From CATQHD01 sp965202675 (lineage in GTDB: Bacteria > Actinomycetota > Acidimicrobiia > Spongiisociales > Spongiisociaceae): DNA of 64,000 nucleotides. The notes under the pieces are model-generated. The model was not told the DNA's origin. It saw only the letters and a program-made list of their open reading frames with translations, and searched no databases. Below are positions 33,863 to 42,606 of this stretch, one piece after another; positions within the stretch are counted from its first letter, which is position 1, and the number at the start of each line of letters is the position of its first letter. Where the stretch lies: the NCBI GenBank assembly GCA_965202675.1, contig OZ241842.1:806001-870000 (forward strand). The letters are read 5' to 3'. The position numbers were made by a program, and so were the translations under genes.

Positions 33863-35443
33863 TCATTCCCACTCGATGGTGGCGGGGGGTTTGGAGGAGA
33901 TGTCGTAGGCGACCCGGTTGACGCCGGGGACCTCGTTGATCACCCGGCCGGAGATCCGCTCCAGAACCCGGTAGGGAATGCGGGCAAAATCGGCGGTCAT
34001 GGCGTCGTCGGAGGTAACGGCCCGCACCACCAAGGCGTCGGCGTAGGTGCGGCTGTCGCCCTGTACGCCCACGGTCTTGATGCCGGGCAGCACCGCGAAA
34101 AACTGCCAGATCTCCCGATGCAGGCCGGCCGTTCGGATCTCCTGGGCCACTATCGCGTCCGCCGCCCGCAGGACGGCCAGCCTCTCCTCGGTTACCTCCC
34201 CGATCACCCGCACCGCCAACCCCGGACCGGGGAACGGCTGACGCCAGACGATCTCCTCGGGCAGGCCCAGCTCCTCCCCCACCGCCCGCACCTCGTCCTT
34301 GAACAGGTCGCGGAGCGGCTCGATCAGCTCGAATGAAAGGTCGTCGGGCAGGCCGCCCACGTTGTGGTGGGTCTTGATGGTGGCGGCCATCCCCCCGCCC
34401 GACTCGATCACGTCCGGATACAGGGTGCCCTGCACCAGGAACCGGGCGTCGGGGATGCCGGCGGCGGCCTCCTCGAAAGTGCGGATGAACAGCTCCCCGA
34501 TGATGGTGCGTTTCCGCTCGGGGTCGGTCACCCCCGCCAGGGCCTCCAGGAAGCGGTCGGCCGCCTCGACATGCACCAGATCCGCCTCGAAGTGCCGCCG
34601 GAAGGCATCGACCACCTGGGCGGCTTCCCCCTCCCGCAACAGGCCGTGGTCCACGAATATGCAGGTGAGCCGATCCCCCACCGCCCGGTGCGCCAGGGCG
34701 GCCGCCACCGCCGAGTCCACCCCGCCCGACAGGCCGCATATCACCCCGGCGCCGCCGGCCTTCGCTCTGACCGCCTCGACGTGCTCGGCGATAATCGAAC
34801 CGCTGGTCCAGACGGGCGGGGCCCGGCACGCCCGGCGGAGAAACCCTTCCAGCATGGCCGTTCCGTGCTCGGTGTGGGCCACTTCGGGATGGAACTGGAC
34901 GCCGTATATCTGCCGGCCGGCGTTCTCCATGACCGCCACCGGAGACCCGCCGGTGGAGGCTGTGCACTCGAACCCGTCCGGCGGGGTCATCACCGAATCG
35001 GCGTGGCTCATCCAGACATCCTGCCGGGAGGGGGTTCCGTCCAGGAGCAGCGAGGGTCCGGCCGCCGTCAGGGACACCCGCCCGTATTCGGCGCCGGGGG
35101 TGCGCTCCACCCGCCCGCCCAGCATGTGGGCGATGAGCTGGTGCCCGTAGCAGATGCCCAGCACCGGCGCCCCCAGGTCCAGCAGCCCCGGATCGACCCG
35201 GCAGGCGTCCTCCGCGTACACCGACATGGGGCCGCCGGACAGGACGATTCCCAGCGGGCGCATCCGGGCGGCCCGCCGGGCTGTGATCGTGTGGGGGACT
35301 ATCAGCGAGAACACCCCGGCCTGGCGCACCCGGCGGGCGATCAGCTGCGCGTACTGGGCGCCGAGGTCGACCACCAGCACCGGGCGGCGGCGTTCGCCCT
35401 CCCCGCTGCCCGCCTCCTCCCCGCCGGCGTGTTCCGGGCTCAC
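33863..35443 (-). CDS. guaA: GMP synthase (glutamine-hydrolysing)
   Basis: A 526-residue two-domain enzyme converting XMP to GMP. The glutamine amidotransferase domain has GICYGHQ with the nucleophilic Cys and VQFHPEVAHTEHG with catalytic His and Glu. The ATP pyrophosphatase P-loop is GLSGGVDSAV. It ends with the conserved SSKPPATIEWE. GTG at 35443 overlaps the guaB3 stop (GTGA). Together the two genes form a guanine-nucleotide operon. Confidence 0.97.
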   Translation of the reverse strand: MSPEHAGGEEAGSGEGERRRPVLVVDLGAQYAQLIARRVRQAGVFSLIVPHTITARRAARMRPLGIVLSGGPMSVYAEDACRVDPGLLDLGAPVLGICYGHQLIAHMLGGRVERTPGAEYGRVSLTAAGPSLLLDGTPSRQDVWMSHADSVMTPPDGFECTASTGGSPVAVMENAGRQIYGVQFHPEVAHTEHGTAMLEGFLRRACRAPPVWTSGSIIAEHVEAVRAKAGGAGVICGLSGGVDSAVAAALAHRAVGDRLTCIFVDHGLLREGEAAQVVDAFRRHFEADLVHVEAADRFLEALAGVTDPERKRTIIGELFIRTFEEAAAGIPDARFLVQGTLYPDVIESGGGMAATIKTHHNVGGLPDDLSFELIEPLRDLFKDEVRAVGEELGLPEEIVWRQPFPGPGLAVRVIGEVTEERLAVLRAADAIVAQEIRTAGLHREIWQFFAVLPGIKTVGVQGDSRTYADALVVRAVTSDDAMTADFARIPYRVLERISGRVINEVPGVNRVAYDISSKPPATIEWE

Positions 35444-36600
35444 CCCATCCCGACCTGTTGGCGGCGCTGGAGCTCCTTGCCTTCGGTGCGGACGGCGGGC
35501 GCCACCATGACCTCGGCCTGCTGGAAACCCTTTAGGTCGGCGTAGCCGGCGGCCCCCAGCGCCATCCGCAGCCCTCCGAACAGGTTCTGCCGTCCGTCGT
35601 TCTCCCAGGCCGGCCCCACCAGTATCTCCTCCAGGGAGCCGAGCCGGCCCACCGTCACCCGGGCGCCGCGGGGAAGGGTGGGGTGGAAGGTGGCCATTCC
35701 CCAATGGGCGCCCCGCCCCGGCGCCTCGGCCGCCGCCGCCAGCGGGGAGCCGATCATCACCGAATCGGCCCCGCAGGCAAAGGCCTTGGCGATGTCCCCG
35801 CCGGTGCGCATCCCCCCGTCGGCGATGATGTGGACGTAGCGGCCGGTCTCGTCCCGGTGTCTGCTCCGCGCCGCGGCGGCGTCGGCGACGGCGGTGGCCT
35901 GGGGCACCCCGATCCCCAGCACGCCGCGGGTGGTGCAGGCGGCGCCCGGCCCGACCCCCACCAGCACCCCCGCCGCGCCGGTGCGCATCAGATGGAGGGC
36001 CCCGGAGTAGGAGGCGCACCCGCCCGCGATCACCGGGATGTCCAGGCGGGCGATGAACCGGTACAGATCGAGGGGCGCCTCGCGGGTGGAGAGGTGCTCG
36101 GCGGATACCACCGTCCCCTGGATCACCAGGATGTCGAGGCCGGCCGACAGGACCACGTCGATGTAGCGCTCCACGTTCTGGGGGGTGAGGGCCGCCCCGG
36201 ACACCACCCCGGCCTCCTTGATCTCGGTTATCCGCCGGTATATGAGATCGGGAATCACGGGGCTGCGGTAGATTTCCTGCATGCGCCGGGTGGCCTTCTC
36301 GGCGGGGAGGGCGGCGATCTCCTCGTACACCGGCCCCGGGTCCTCGTAGCGGCACCACAGACCTTCGAGGTTGAGGACGCCGAGGCCGCCCAGCCGCCCG
36401 ATGGCGGCGGCGGCGGCGGGGCTGAGGGCCGAATCCATGGCCGAGCCGAGCATGGGGAGGGCGAACTCGAAACCGCTGATCTCCCAGGAGATGTCCACGT
36501 CGTCGGGATTGCGGGTGCGGCGGCTGGGGACGATGGAGATGTCGTCGAAACCGTAGGCCCGCCGCCCCGACTTGGCCATGCCGATGTCTACTGACGCCAC
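35440..36600 (-). CDS. guaB3: GuaB3-family IMP dehydrogenase-related protein
   Basis: A 386-residue protein of the actinobacterial GuaB3 type, without the CBS domains of GuaB. YGFDDISIVPS at the N-terminus, VGPGAACTTRGVLGIGVPQ as the flavin/substrate loop with the active Cys region, and IIADGGMRTGGDIAKA follow the IMPDH/GMPR barrel. GuaB3 is a paralogue of IMP dehydrogenase whose activity has been reported as GMP-reductase- or IMPDH-like in some lineages, so I keep the role open. GTG at 36600. The catalytic-domain order and coupling to guaA support purine metabolism. Confidence 0.9.
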   Translation of the reverse strand: MASVDIGMAKSGRRAYGFDDISIVPSRRTRNPDDVDISWEISGFEFALPMLGSAMDSALSPAAAAAIGRLGGLGVLNLEGLWCRYEDPGPVYEEIAALPAEKATRRMQEIYRSPVIPDLIYRRITEIKEAGVVSGAALTPQNVERYIDVVLSAGLDILVIQGTVVSAEHLSTREAPLDLYRFIARLDIPVIAGGCASYSGALHLMRTGAAGVLVGVGPGAACTTRGVLGIGVPQATAVADAAAARSRHRDETGRYVHIIADGGMRTGGDIAKAFACGADSVMIGSPLAAAAEAPGRGAHWGMATFHPTLPRGARVTVGRLGSLEEILVGPAWENDGRQNLFGGLRMALGAAGYADLKGFQQAEVMVAPAVRTEGKELQRRQQVGMG

Positions 36601-36679
36601 TTGTTCCCGCCTTCCGATCGCCGCCGGGTGAACAAGAAACTACCAGACCTCCGGGCCGGACTGTTATCGTACCGCCCCC

Positions 36680-37543
36680 GTGGAAGCCGCTCGCTGGCGT
36701 TGGTACGACACCCCGGTCGTCATGGTTGCCGGGGCGCTGGCCGCCCTGCTGGCAGGGATGGCGGCCGGAGTCTTGTTCGGCCCCGATTCGGGAGGCGCGC
36801 ATGCCCTGTTCTGGCTGGTGGTTCCCGTCCAGAACCTGGGGATCATCGGCGCCCTGGTGTGGCTGGGCCGCCGGCGGGGATACGGCAACCCCGCCCGCGA
36901 GCTGGGTCTGCGGGTCGAACGCCCACCGGGTACGGTCTGGGGCGGCCACGGCAGCGGAGGCAACCCCGCCCGCAAGCGGAGTCTGTGGGTCGAACCCCGT
37001 CAAGGATGGTGGATCCTGGCCGGCGCCGGCGCCCTGATCGCCCTCGGCTTGCTGACCGCCGGCCTGCTCGAGCTGTTGGGTGTGGAGTCCCGGCAGAACG
37101 CGCAGACCATCCTTGAGATGATGGTCGAGACCAGGGGCACCGTTACCGTTGCGGCGGTGGTGATCGGCGTGGTGATCCTGGGGCCCGCGGCCGAGGAACT
37201 CCTCTACCGGGGCCTGGCCTTGCAGACCGTTCTCCAAGGAGGACGCCCGCCCGCCCTGGCGGCAACGGTTTCGGCGGCGGTATTTTCCCTCGTCCATCTG
37301 GCCGACCCGTCTCTCTTCTCGGCGGCGGGGGCGGTGACCCTGACGACGCTGTTCCTGTTGGGCCTGTTCCTGGGGGCGGTGAGGATCCGCACCGGCGGTC
37401 TGGGCGCACCCATCTTCATCCACAGCGGATTCAACCTGACCTCGGTGCTGGCGGTGCTCTTCACCGATCCGGAGTGGGCGTCCCAGGGCGGCGCGGCGGC
37501 GTTCGGCCCGGCCGGGGTGCTGCTCTCCTTCTTCCCGGCATGA
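36680..37543 (+). CDS. CPBP-family intramembrane metalloprotease
   Basis: A 287-residue membrane protein with about seven hydrophobic segments. GTG at 36680. Abi/CPBP motifs are EELLYRGLALQTVL (motif 1, Glu-Glu and Arg), FSLVHLAD (motif 2 His) and FIHSGFNL (motif 3 His). Members process prenylated or other membrane substrates; the target is unknown. Residues around 72-105 contain a partial internal duplication, GNPARELGLRVE then GNPARKRSLWVE, inside the cytoplasmic loop. Confidence 0.88.
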   Translation: MEAARWRWYDTPVVMVAGALAALLAGMAAGVLFGPDSGGAHALFWLVVPVQNLGIIGALVWLGRRRGYGNPARELGLRVERPPGTVWGGHGSGGNPARKRSLWVEPRQGWWILAGAGALIALGLLTAGLLELLGVESRQNAQTILEMMVETRGTVTVAAVVIGVVILGPAAEELLYRGLALQTVLQGGRPPALAATVSAAVFSLVHLADPSLFSAAGAVTLTTLFLLGLFLGAVRIRTGGLGAPIFIHSGFNLTSVLAVLFTDPEWASQGGAAAFGPAGVLLSFFPA

Positions 37544-37656
37544 ACGGCGGAAGCAACGGTTGCCGCCTCCATCCAAAATCCCGGGCCGGAACCGCCCGCA
37601 GGACTTTTCAAATCACGGAATGACAAAAAAATCCGCCGGATCCGCCCGCAAGGGTA

Positions 37657-37685
37657 TTGACTATGTCGCACCGATATCGGATAAT
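37657..37685 (+). promoter_or_regulatory. Sigma70-type promoter of intergenic RNA copy 2
   Basis: TTGACT (37657-37662), 17-bp spacer, GATAAT (37680-37685). The spacer differs from copy 1 at only a few positions. It points toward the 3' end of trpS, so the transcript has no coding target in sense. Confidence 0.75.
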
Positions 37686-37691
37686 GAAGGA

Positions 37692-37875
37692 GCCAAAGCA
37701 CCTCCGGTCCGCCGGGCCCGCAGACCGAGACAGGGATCATCTTCCGAACGCGGCCCCGCCGGGGTACTGACCGAACGCGTCCGGAATCCAGGCGGCGGAG
37801 GCGGGGGCCGGGCCCGCGAAGCGGGGCGCGGGGGCGGCGTTTTTCGCGTTCTTGCCGGGTACGGGGGCGGGATAG
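37692..37875 (+). ncRNA. Putative structured small RNA, family copy 2
   Basis: This lies in a 622-base gap without a credible gene. It has the same order as copy 1: 5' hairpin, GATCATCTTCCGAACGCG, G-rich block, CCCGCGAAGCGGGG (37813-37826), TTTTTCGCGTTCTTG (37840-37854). Homology with copy 1 continues to a shared CTTCGCCGTTCCGTCGG (37980-37996). Confidence 0.55.
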
Positions 37876-38165
37876 GGGCTTGACCAGGGGTTCACAGGAA
37901 AAAGGGTTCGGCTTTACGCGGTTTGTCGGTGCCTTGCCTGGAAGACGACCGGGGGTAGCGATACGCGGACAGGGGATGCCTTCGCCGTTCCGTCGGCGGG
38001 CGCAACGGCCTGCCGCTCATGCTCGTCGGGCAGACCATCCGCAGTTGCTTGGCGGCGGGACACCTTCCGGACCCTATCCGTGTACGCTCTTGTTACCCCC
38101 GCCCCGCCTCCCGTGAATGACCAGGGGTTGAAGTTCGAGTAGAGGTTCAGGGTCGAAGCAGGTTT

Positions 38166-39146
38166 CTAGCCGGAAAGGCCGATCAGCCCTCTCACCTCCA
38201 CCATGGTGCTTTCGGCCTTTATGCGGGCGTCGAGCGCGCCTTTGGTCATGATCCGCTCCACTTCCCGGTCCTCTAGGTCCAGGTAGGCCCGGCGGAGGGG
38301 GGCCAAGCCCGTGATCACCGCCTCGGCCACCGTTTCCTTGAACTGCCCGTATCCGGCCCCGGCGTGCCGGTCGGCCAGGTCCTGCACCGATTCGCCGGTA
38401 AACACCGCCAGGATGTCCAGCAGGTTGGAAAGGCCGGGCTTGCGGGCTGCGTCGTAGGCGATGCGGGCCTCCGAGTCGGTAACCGCCCGCCGGATCTTGC
38501 GGCGGATGTCGTCCGGGGGGTCGGTGACGAGGATCCGAGAGGAGTCGTCGGGGTCGGATTTGGACATCTTGGAGGCCGGGTCCTTGAGGGACATGACCCG
38601 GGCCCCCCGTCCGGGGGTTATCTGCTCCGGCAGCGGGAAATACTCTCCGTACCGGGAGTTGAAGCGCTCCACCAGATCCCGGGTGAACTCGAGGTGCTGG
38701 GTCTGGTCGTCGCCGACCGGAACCGCATTGACCCTGTGGATGAGGATGTCGGCCGCCATGAGCACCGGGTAGGAGAACAGGCCCATGTTCTGGCCGCCCT
38801 TGTCCCCCTTCTCCTTGAACTGGGTCATGCGCCCCAGCTGGCCCATGGAGGTCAGGGTCCCCATGATCCAGGACAGCTCGGCGTGCTGGGGAACCTGGCT
38901 CTGGTGGTAGAGCAGAGAACGGTTCGGGTCGATGCCGGCCGCCAACAGTATCTTGGCGGTGCGGAGGCGGGCCTCGGCCAGCTCGGAGGGCGCCTGCGGG
39001 AGGGTGAGGGCGTGGAGGTCCACCACGCAGTAGATGGTGTCGTACTCGTCCTGCATGGCAACCCAGTTGCGCAGGGCCCCCATGTAGTTGCCCAGATGGA
39101 TACCGCCGCTCGGCTGTATCCCCGAAAAGACCTTCTTGCTTCTCAT
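38166..39146 (-). CDS. trpS: Tryptophan-tRNA ligase
   Basis: A 326-residue class I synthetase charging tRNA-Trp. The HIGH-equivalent is PSGGIHLGNYMGA and the KMSKS motif is ASKMSKSDPDD. GDDQTQHLEF and DLHALTLPQ are conserved TrpRS motifs. ATG at 39146. Length is normal for bacterial TrpRS. It stands alone between the CPBP gene and the cimA attenuator. Confidence 0.97.
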   Translation of the reverse strand: MRSKKVFSGIQPSGGIHLGNYMGALRNWVAMQDEYDTIYCVVDLHALTLPQAPSELAEARLRTAKILLAAGIDPNRSLLYHQSQVPQHAELSWIMGTLTSMGQLGRMTQFKEKGDKGGQNMGLFSYPVLMAADILIHRVNAVPVGDDQTQHLEFTRDLVERFNSRYGEYFPLPEQITPGRGARVMSLKDPASKMSKSDPDDSSRILVTDPPDDIRRKIRRAVTDSEARIAYDAARKPGLSNLLDILAVFTGESVQDLADRHAGAGYGQFKETVAEAVITGLAPLRRAYLDLEDREVERIMTKGALDARIKAESTMVEVRGLIGLSG

Positions 39147-39356
39147 GTCTCACCTCGCAGCCATCCGGCTTTTCCGGCGGCGCCGCCCCATCCGGCGGGG
39201 GTCAAAAAAATTCCGGCTTGCGCCGGATCGGACAGCAGATGCACGGCGCGCCTTGTTACAACCTCGTGCACCACCGGCGGCCGGATTCGATCTGCATCCC
39301 GGCCAGTCTACCAAACCGGTTCGAGGGGCGGAGAGCGGGGCCCCGGAGGCGGCAAA

Positions 39357-39385
39357 TTGACAGGGCGGGGCGGGTACGCCATACT
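39357..39385 (+). promoter_or_regulatory. Promoter of the cimA leader
   Basis: TTGACA (39357-39362), 17-bp spacer, CATACT (39380-39385). The expected transcription start at about 39392 is a few bases before the leader-peptide ATG, so the leader would be nearly leaderless. Confidence 0.8.
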
Positions 39386-39395
39386 GCGGATCAAC

Positions 39396-39434
39396 ATGAA
39401 CACGGCCCGCTGCACCGGAATCATTATCGACTAG
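39396..39434 (+). CDS. Attenuator leader peptide with three consecutive Ile codons
   Basis: A 12-residue peptide, MNTARCTGIIID, ends at TAG 39434. The codons ATC ATT ATC at 39420-39428 are a run of three isoleucines immediately before a sequence that can fold into alternative hairpins and a terminator. It precedes citramalate synthase, whose pathway product is isoleucine, so ribosome stalling at Ile codons would report isoleucyl-tRNA supply. This is the classical attenuation arrangement; the function is inferred from sequence and pathway. Confidence 0.85.
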   Translation: MNTARCTGIIID

Positions 39435-39466
39435 GGGCATAGGGACCCGTACAACCCCATGCCCTC

Positions 39467-39496
39467 AAAGCCCTGCGCTCCGGCGGAGGGCTTTTT
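39467..39496 (+). terminator. Rho-independent terminator (attenuator) before cimA
   Basis: AAAGCCCT (39467-39474) pairs with AGGGCTTT (39487-39494), extendable by a CGC/GCG inner stem and followed by a T-tract (39492-39496). Competing pairings exist: GGGCAT (39435-39440) with ATGCCC (39459-39464), and GCCCTC (39461-39466) with GAGGGC (39486-39491), the second excluding the terminator. Confidence 0.85.
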
Positions 39497-39562
39497 GTTT
39501 GCACTGCGGCCGCGGCGGGGGGGCCGGCAGGACAACAGAAGGCGGGAACAGAGAGGCGGCGC

Positions 39563-41137
39563 ATGATGCACCATCCACAGCTCGAGATCTACGACACCAC
39601 CCTGCGCGACGGCGCCCAGCAGGAGGGCATCTCGCTCACCGTCTCCGACAAGCTGCGGGTGGCGGGGCTGCTGGACGAGCTGGGCGTGGCCTACATCGAG
39701 GGGGGCTGGCCGGGCGCCAACCCCAAGGACAGCGAGTTCTTCGCGCGGGCGCGCTCCGAGCTGAACCTGCGCACCGCCGCGCTGACCGCCTTCTCCTCCA
39801 CCCGCCGCCCCCGCCGCCCGGTCGAGGGCGATCCGCAGATGCGCCACCTGCTGGAAGCCGGGACCGAGGTGGTGTGCATCGTCGGCAAGGCCTGGGGCTA
39901 CCACGTGACCGAAGCCCTCCGCATCGGCCTCGACGAGGGCGTGGCCATGGCGGCCGAATCGGTGGACTACCTGGTCCGCCGCGGGCGGCGGGTGTTCTTC
40001 GACGCCGAGCATTTCTTCGACGGTTACGCCTCCGACCCCGATTTCGCGACCGCGGTGCTGCGGGCCGTCCACGAGGAGGGCGCCGAGCGGCTGGTGCTGT
40101 GCGACACCAACGGAGGGCGGCTCCTGCACGAGATCACCGACACCCTGGAACGGGTGCAGGAGGCGCTGCCCGGCGCCGAGCTCGGGGTGCATTTCCACAA
40201 CGACGCCGGGTGCGCGGTGGCGTCCTCCCTGGCGGCGGTGCGGCTCGGCGTCCGCCAGGTGCAGGGCTGCATCAACGGATACGGGGAACGCACCGGCAAC
40301 GCCGACCTCTCCGCCATCCTTCCCGACCTGGTGCTCAAAATGGGGGCGCCGGTGCTCGAAAAGGAGCGGCTGGCGAGCCTGGCCCCCATCTCCCATCACA
40401 TCGCCGAGATCGTCAACATCAGCCTCGACCCTCACCGGCCCTTCGTGGGCGCCTCCGCCTTCACCCACAAGGCCGGCCTCCACGCCTCCGCCCTCGCCCG
40501 CCGCCCCGACGCCTACGAGCACCAGGATCCGGCGGCGGTGGGCAACCGCACCCGGATGGTGGTCTCCGAGCTGGCCGGCAAGAGCACCATCCGCTCGAAG
40601 GCCGCCGCGCTGGGCCTGGAGCTGACCGACCGACAGACCGCCGCCGTGCTGGACGAGATCAAACACATGGAACACCGGGGCTATCACTTCGAGGCGGCCG
40701 ACGGTTCCTTCGAGCTGATGCTCCGGCGGGCGGCGGGCTGGACCAACGGCTACTTCGAGCTGGAGTCCTACCGGGTGTCCACCGAGCGGCGCAGCGGCGG
40801 GGAGGTCATGGCCGAAGCCACGGTCAAGCTGTCGATCAGGGGCGAGCGGATCATCACCACCGGGGAGGGCAACGGTCCGGTCAACGCGCTCGACCACGCC
40901 CTGCGGGGCGCCCTCCGCAGCCGCTTTCCCGAGCTGGACGGCCTGCGGCTGACCAACTACACGGTGAGGGTGCTCAACGCCGCCGAGTCCACCGCCGCCT
41001 CCGTCCGGGTGTTCATCGAGACCAGCAACGGAGCGGGCGTCTGGGGTTCGATCGGGGTGGACACCGACGTGATCGCCGCTTCCTGGGAAGCTCTGGCGGA
41101 CGGGATAATCGTGGGCCTGCTGCGCTCCGGGGCATGA
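39563..41137 (+). CDS. cimA: Citramalate synthase
   Basis: A 524-residue enzyme of the isopropylmalate/citramalate synthase family, condensing pyruvate and acetyl-CoA to (R)-citramalate, the threonine-independent route to 2-oxobutyrate and isoleucine. YDTTLRDGAQQEG at the N-terminus and HFHNDAGCAVAS carry metal ligands. FTHKAGLHASA and the regulatory C-terminal domain follow. CimA proteins are recognised by DGAQxEG rather than the LeuA form. An Ile-codon leader supports isoleucine control. ATG at 39563. Confidence 0.95.
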   Translation: MMHHPQLEIYDTTLRDGAQQEGISLTVSDKLRVAGLLDELGVAYIEGGWPGANPKDSEFFARARSELNLRTAALTAFSSTRRPRRPVEGDPQMRHLLEAGTEVVCIVGKAWGYHVTEALRIGLDEGVAMAAESVDYLVRRGRRVFFDAEHFFDGYASDPDFATAVLRAVHEEGAERLVLCDTNGGRLLHEITDTLERVQEALPGAELGVHFHNDAGCAVASSLAAVRLGVRQVQGCINGYGERTGNADLSAILPDLVLKMGAPVLEKERLASLAPISHHIAEIVNISLDPHRPFVGASAFTHKAGLHASALARRPDAYEHQDPAAVGNRTRMVVSELAGKSTIRSKAAALGLELTDRQTAAVLDEIKHMEHRGYHFEAADGSFELMLRRAAGWTNGYFELESYRVSTERRSGGEVMAEATVKLSIRGERIITTGEGNGPVNALDHALRGALRSRFPELDGLRLTNYTVRVLNAAESTAASVRVFIETSNGAGVWGSIGVDTDVIAASWEALADGIIVGLLRSGA

Positions 41138-41228
41138 CGGACGCCGCAGGTTCGCGGGGTGCAGGTCATGGGTTGCCGGCCGCGGGTTATCGTGATCCCG
41201 TGATGCTCCGAACGCCAGGCCCCGACCG

Positions 41229-42026
41229 GTGAGCGCCGCGCCGGCCGTATCCGAATCCCTGTTGGAGGAAACCGTCGAGCTGGCCCGGCGGGCCGGGCGC
41301 CTCACCCTGAAATGGTTCCACCCTTCCGTGGAAGTGGAGATCAAGGCCGACGGGAGTCCGGTAACCGAAGCGGATCGGGCGGCGGAACGGCTGCTGCGGC
41401 GGGAGCTGGCCGAGCGGCGGCCGCAAGACGCCGTAATCGGCGAAGAATACGGAAGCGACGGGGGGGCCGGCGGGCGGACCTGGTACATCGACCCGATAGA
41501 CGGCACCCTTTCGTTCGTGCGGGGTGTCCCGCTCTTCGCCACCCTGCTGGCCTTGGAGGACGCCCATGGAATGGCGGCGGGCGTGATCCACCTTCCGGCC
41601 CTCGGCCGGACAGTGGCGGCCGGGCGGGGCAGGGGCTGCTTCCTCGAAGGAAGCAGGGTTTCGGTCAACGGCCGGGCCCGCCTGGAGGGGTCGGTGCTCT
41701 GCACCAGCGGCTACGACCTGCTTCCCGCCGGCGCCGCCGAACGTTTGCACCGCAGCCCACTGACCCTGCGGGGCTGGGGGGACGCCTACGGCTACGCTCT
41801 GGTGGCCGCCGGGCGCATCGAGGCCATGTGCGACCCGGTGGTCAACCCCTGGGACGTGGCCCCGATGGCGGTGATCATCCCCGAGGCGGGGGGCGTCTTC
41901 ACCGACTTCACGGGCCGGCCGGACCACCGCTCCGGAACGGGCCTGGCCGCCAACGGCGCTCTGCACGAGCAGATACTGGAGATCGTGGCCGGCCCGGGCT
42001 CCGGGCCGCCGGCGGGCAGCCCCTGA
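41229..42026 (+). CDS. Inositol-monophosphatase-family phosphatase (possibly histidinol-phosphatase)
   Basis: A 265-residue Mg-dependent phosphatase. GEEYG and IDPIDGTLSFVRGVPLFATLLAL carry metal ligands, and NPWDVAPMAVIIPEAGG is the second motif. GTG at 41229. Actinobacterial HisN histidinol-phosphatases belong to this family and show this spacing, but inositol-1-phosphatase or a nucleotide phosphatase is equally possible. It follows cimA by 91 bases and may be cotranscribed. Confidence 0.85.
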   Translation: MSAAPAVSESLLEETVELARRAGRLTLKWFHPSVEVEIKADGSPVTEADRAAERLLRRELAERRPQDAVIGEEYGSDGGAGGRTWYIDPIDGTLSFVRGVPLFATLLALEDAHGMAAGVIHLPALGRTVAAGRGRGCFLEGSRVSVNGRARLEGSVLCTSGYDLLPAGAAERLHRSPLTLRGWGDAYGYALVAAGRIEAMCDPVVNPWDVAPMAVIIPEAGGVFTDFTGRPDHRSGTGLAANGALHEQILEIVAGPGSGPPAGSP

Positions 42027-42127
42027 ACCTCCGGTACTCCGGCGGACAGAGACGGTCCGGCCATCACACCCCCGACCCGCCGCCCCCGCCCTGCCGCACC
42101 TCGCGAAAAGTTCTCGGAACACACCCC

Positions 42128-42156
42128 TAGACGGCCGCCCGAAAATGCTGTATAAA
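42128..42156 (+). promoter_or_regulatory. Promoter of intergenic RNA copy 3
   Basis: TAGACG (42128-42133), 17-bp spacer, TATAAA (42151-42156). It lies in the 580-base gap between the phosphatase and Gfo/Idh genes. Confidence 0.55.
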
Positions 42157-42162
42157 GAACGG

Positions 42163-42360
42163 GCCGAAAACACAAACACCGCCGTGAGCATCCGGAGAGG
42201 CGGCGGTCATCGAGATCGGATTTCACCCGGTCCCTTCGGGCCGGGGGCGGGGCCCGCGCGGCCCGGCCCGAAATCCGCCGGCGGTGGTGGCGGCGGGGGA
42301 GGGATCCCGGCGAAGCCGGGCGCCGGGGGCCGAATTTTTCGCGGACTCGGCGGTCTGGGA
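42163..42360 (+). ncRNA. Putative structured small RNA, family copy 3
   Basis: The transcript would start CGGGCCGAAAACACAAACACC and fold as CCGCC...GGCGG, then a large stem closed by CGGATTTC (42218-42225) and GAAATCCG (about 42269-42276), then CCCGGCGAAGCCGGG (42306-42320) and TTTTTCGCGG (42335-42344). It shares the element order with copy 4 and the last two elements with all copies. The hairpin stems differ but stay paired (CCCGC/GCGGG versus CCCGGC/GCCGGG), which is covariation-like. Confidence 0.5.
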
Positions 42361-42606
42361 TGCTTGAAGCCCCTGCTCAAGAGGGATAGTAGACGGCGGT
42401 CTGCCGGGGGATTCGTCTACACGTAGATTTGGAGTTCCGGCCATCGGGGTGATCCCTTCTGGCGGCAAGGCCGGCAGGGGGCGATCCAGGATCCGCCAGG
42501 GGGCGGCAATCCGGCTGAGCCTCGCTTCCAACGCCCTCGACGGCCTCGGACGCCGCGTCGAGCCCGGCGGCGGGCCGGACCGGAGGGGCGGCGGTACGAT
42601 CAGGCG

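Noticed and set aside
36886..37000. tRNA-like repeats with GGGTCGAAC
   Set aside because: They lie within the CPBP protease frame, cannot fold into a cloverleaf, and simply reflect a GNPAR...VE coding duplication.
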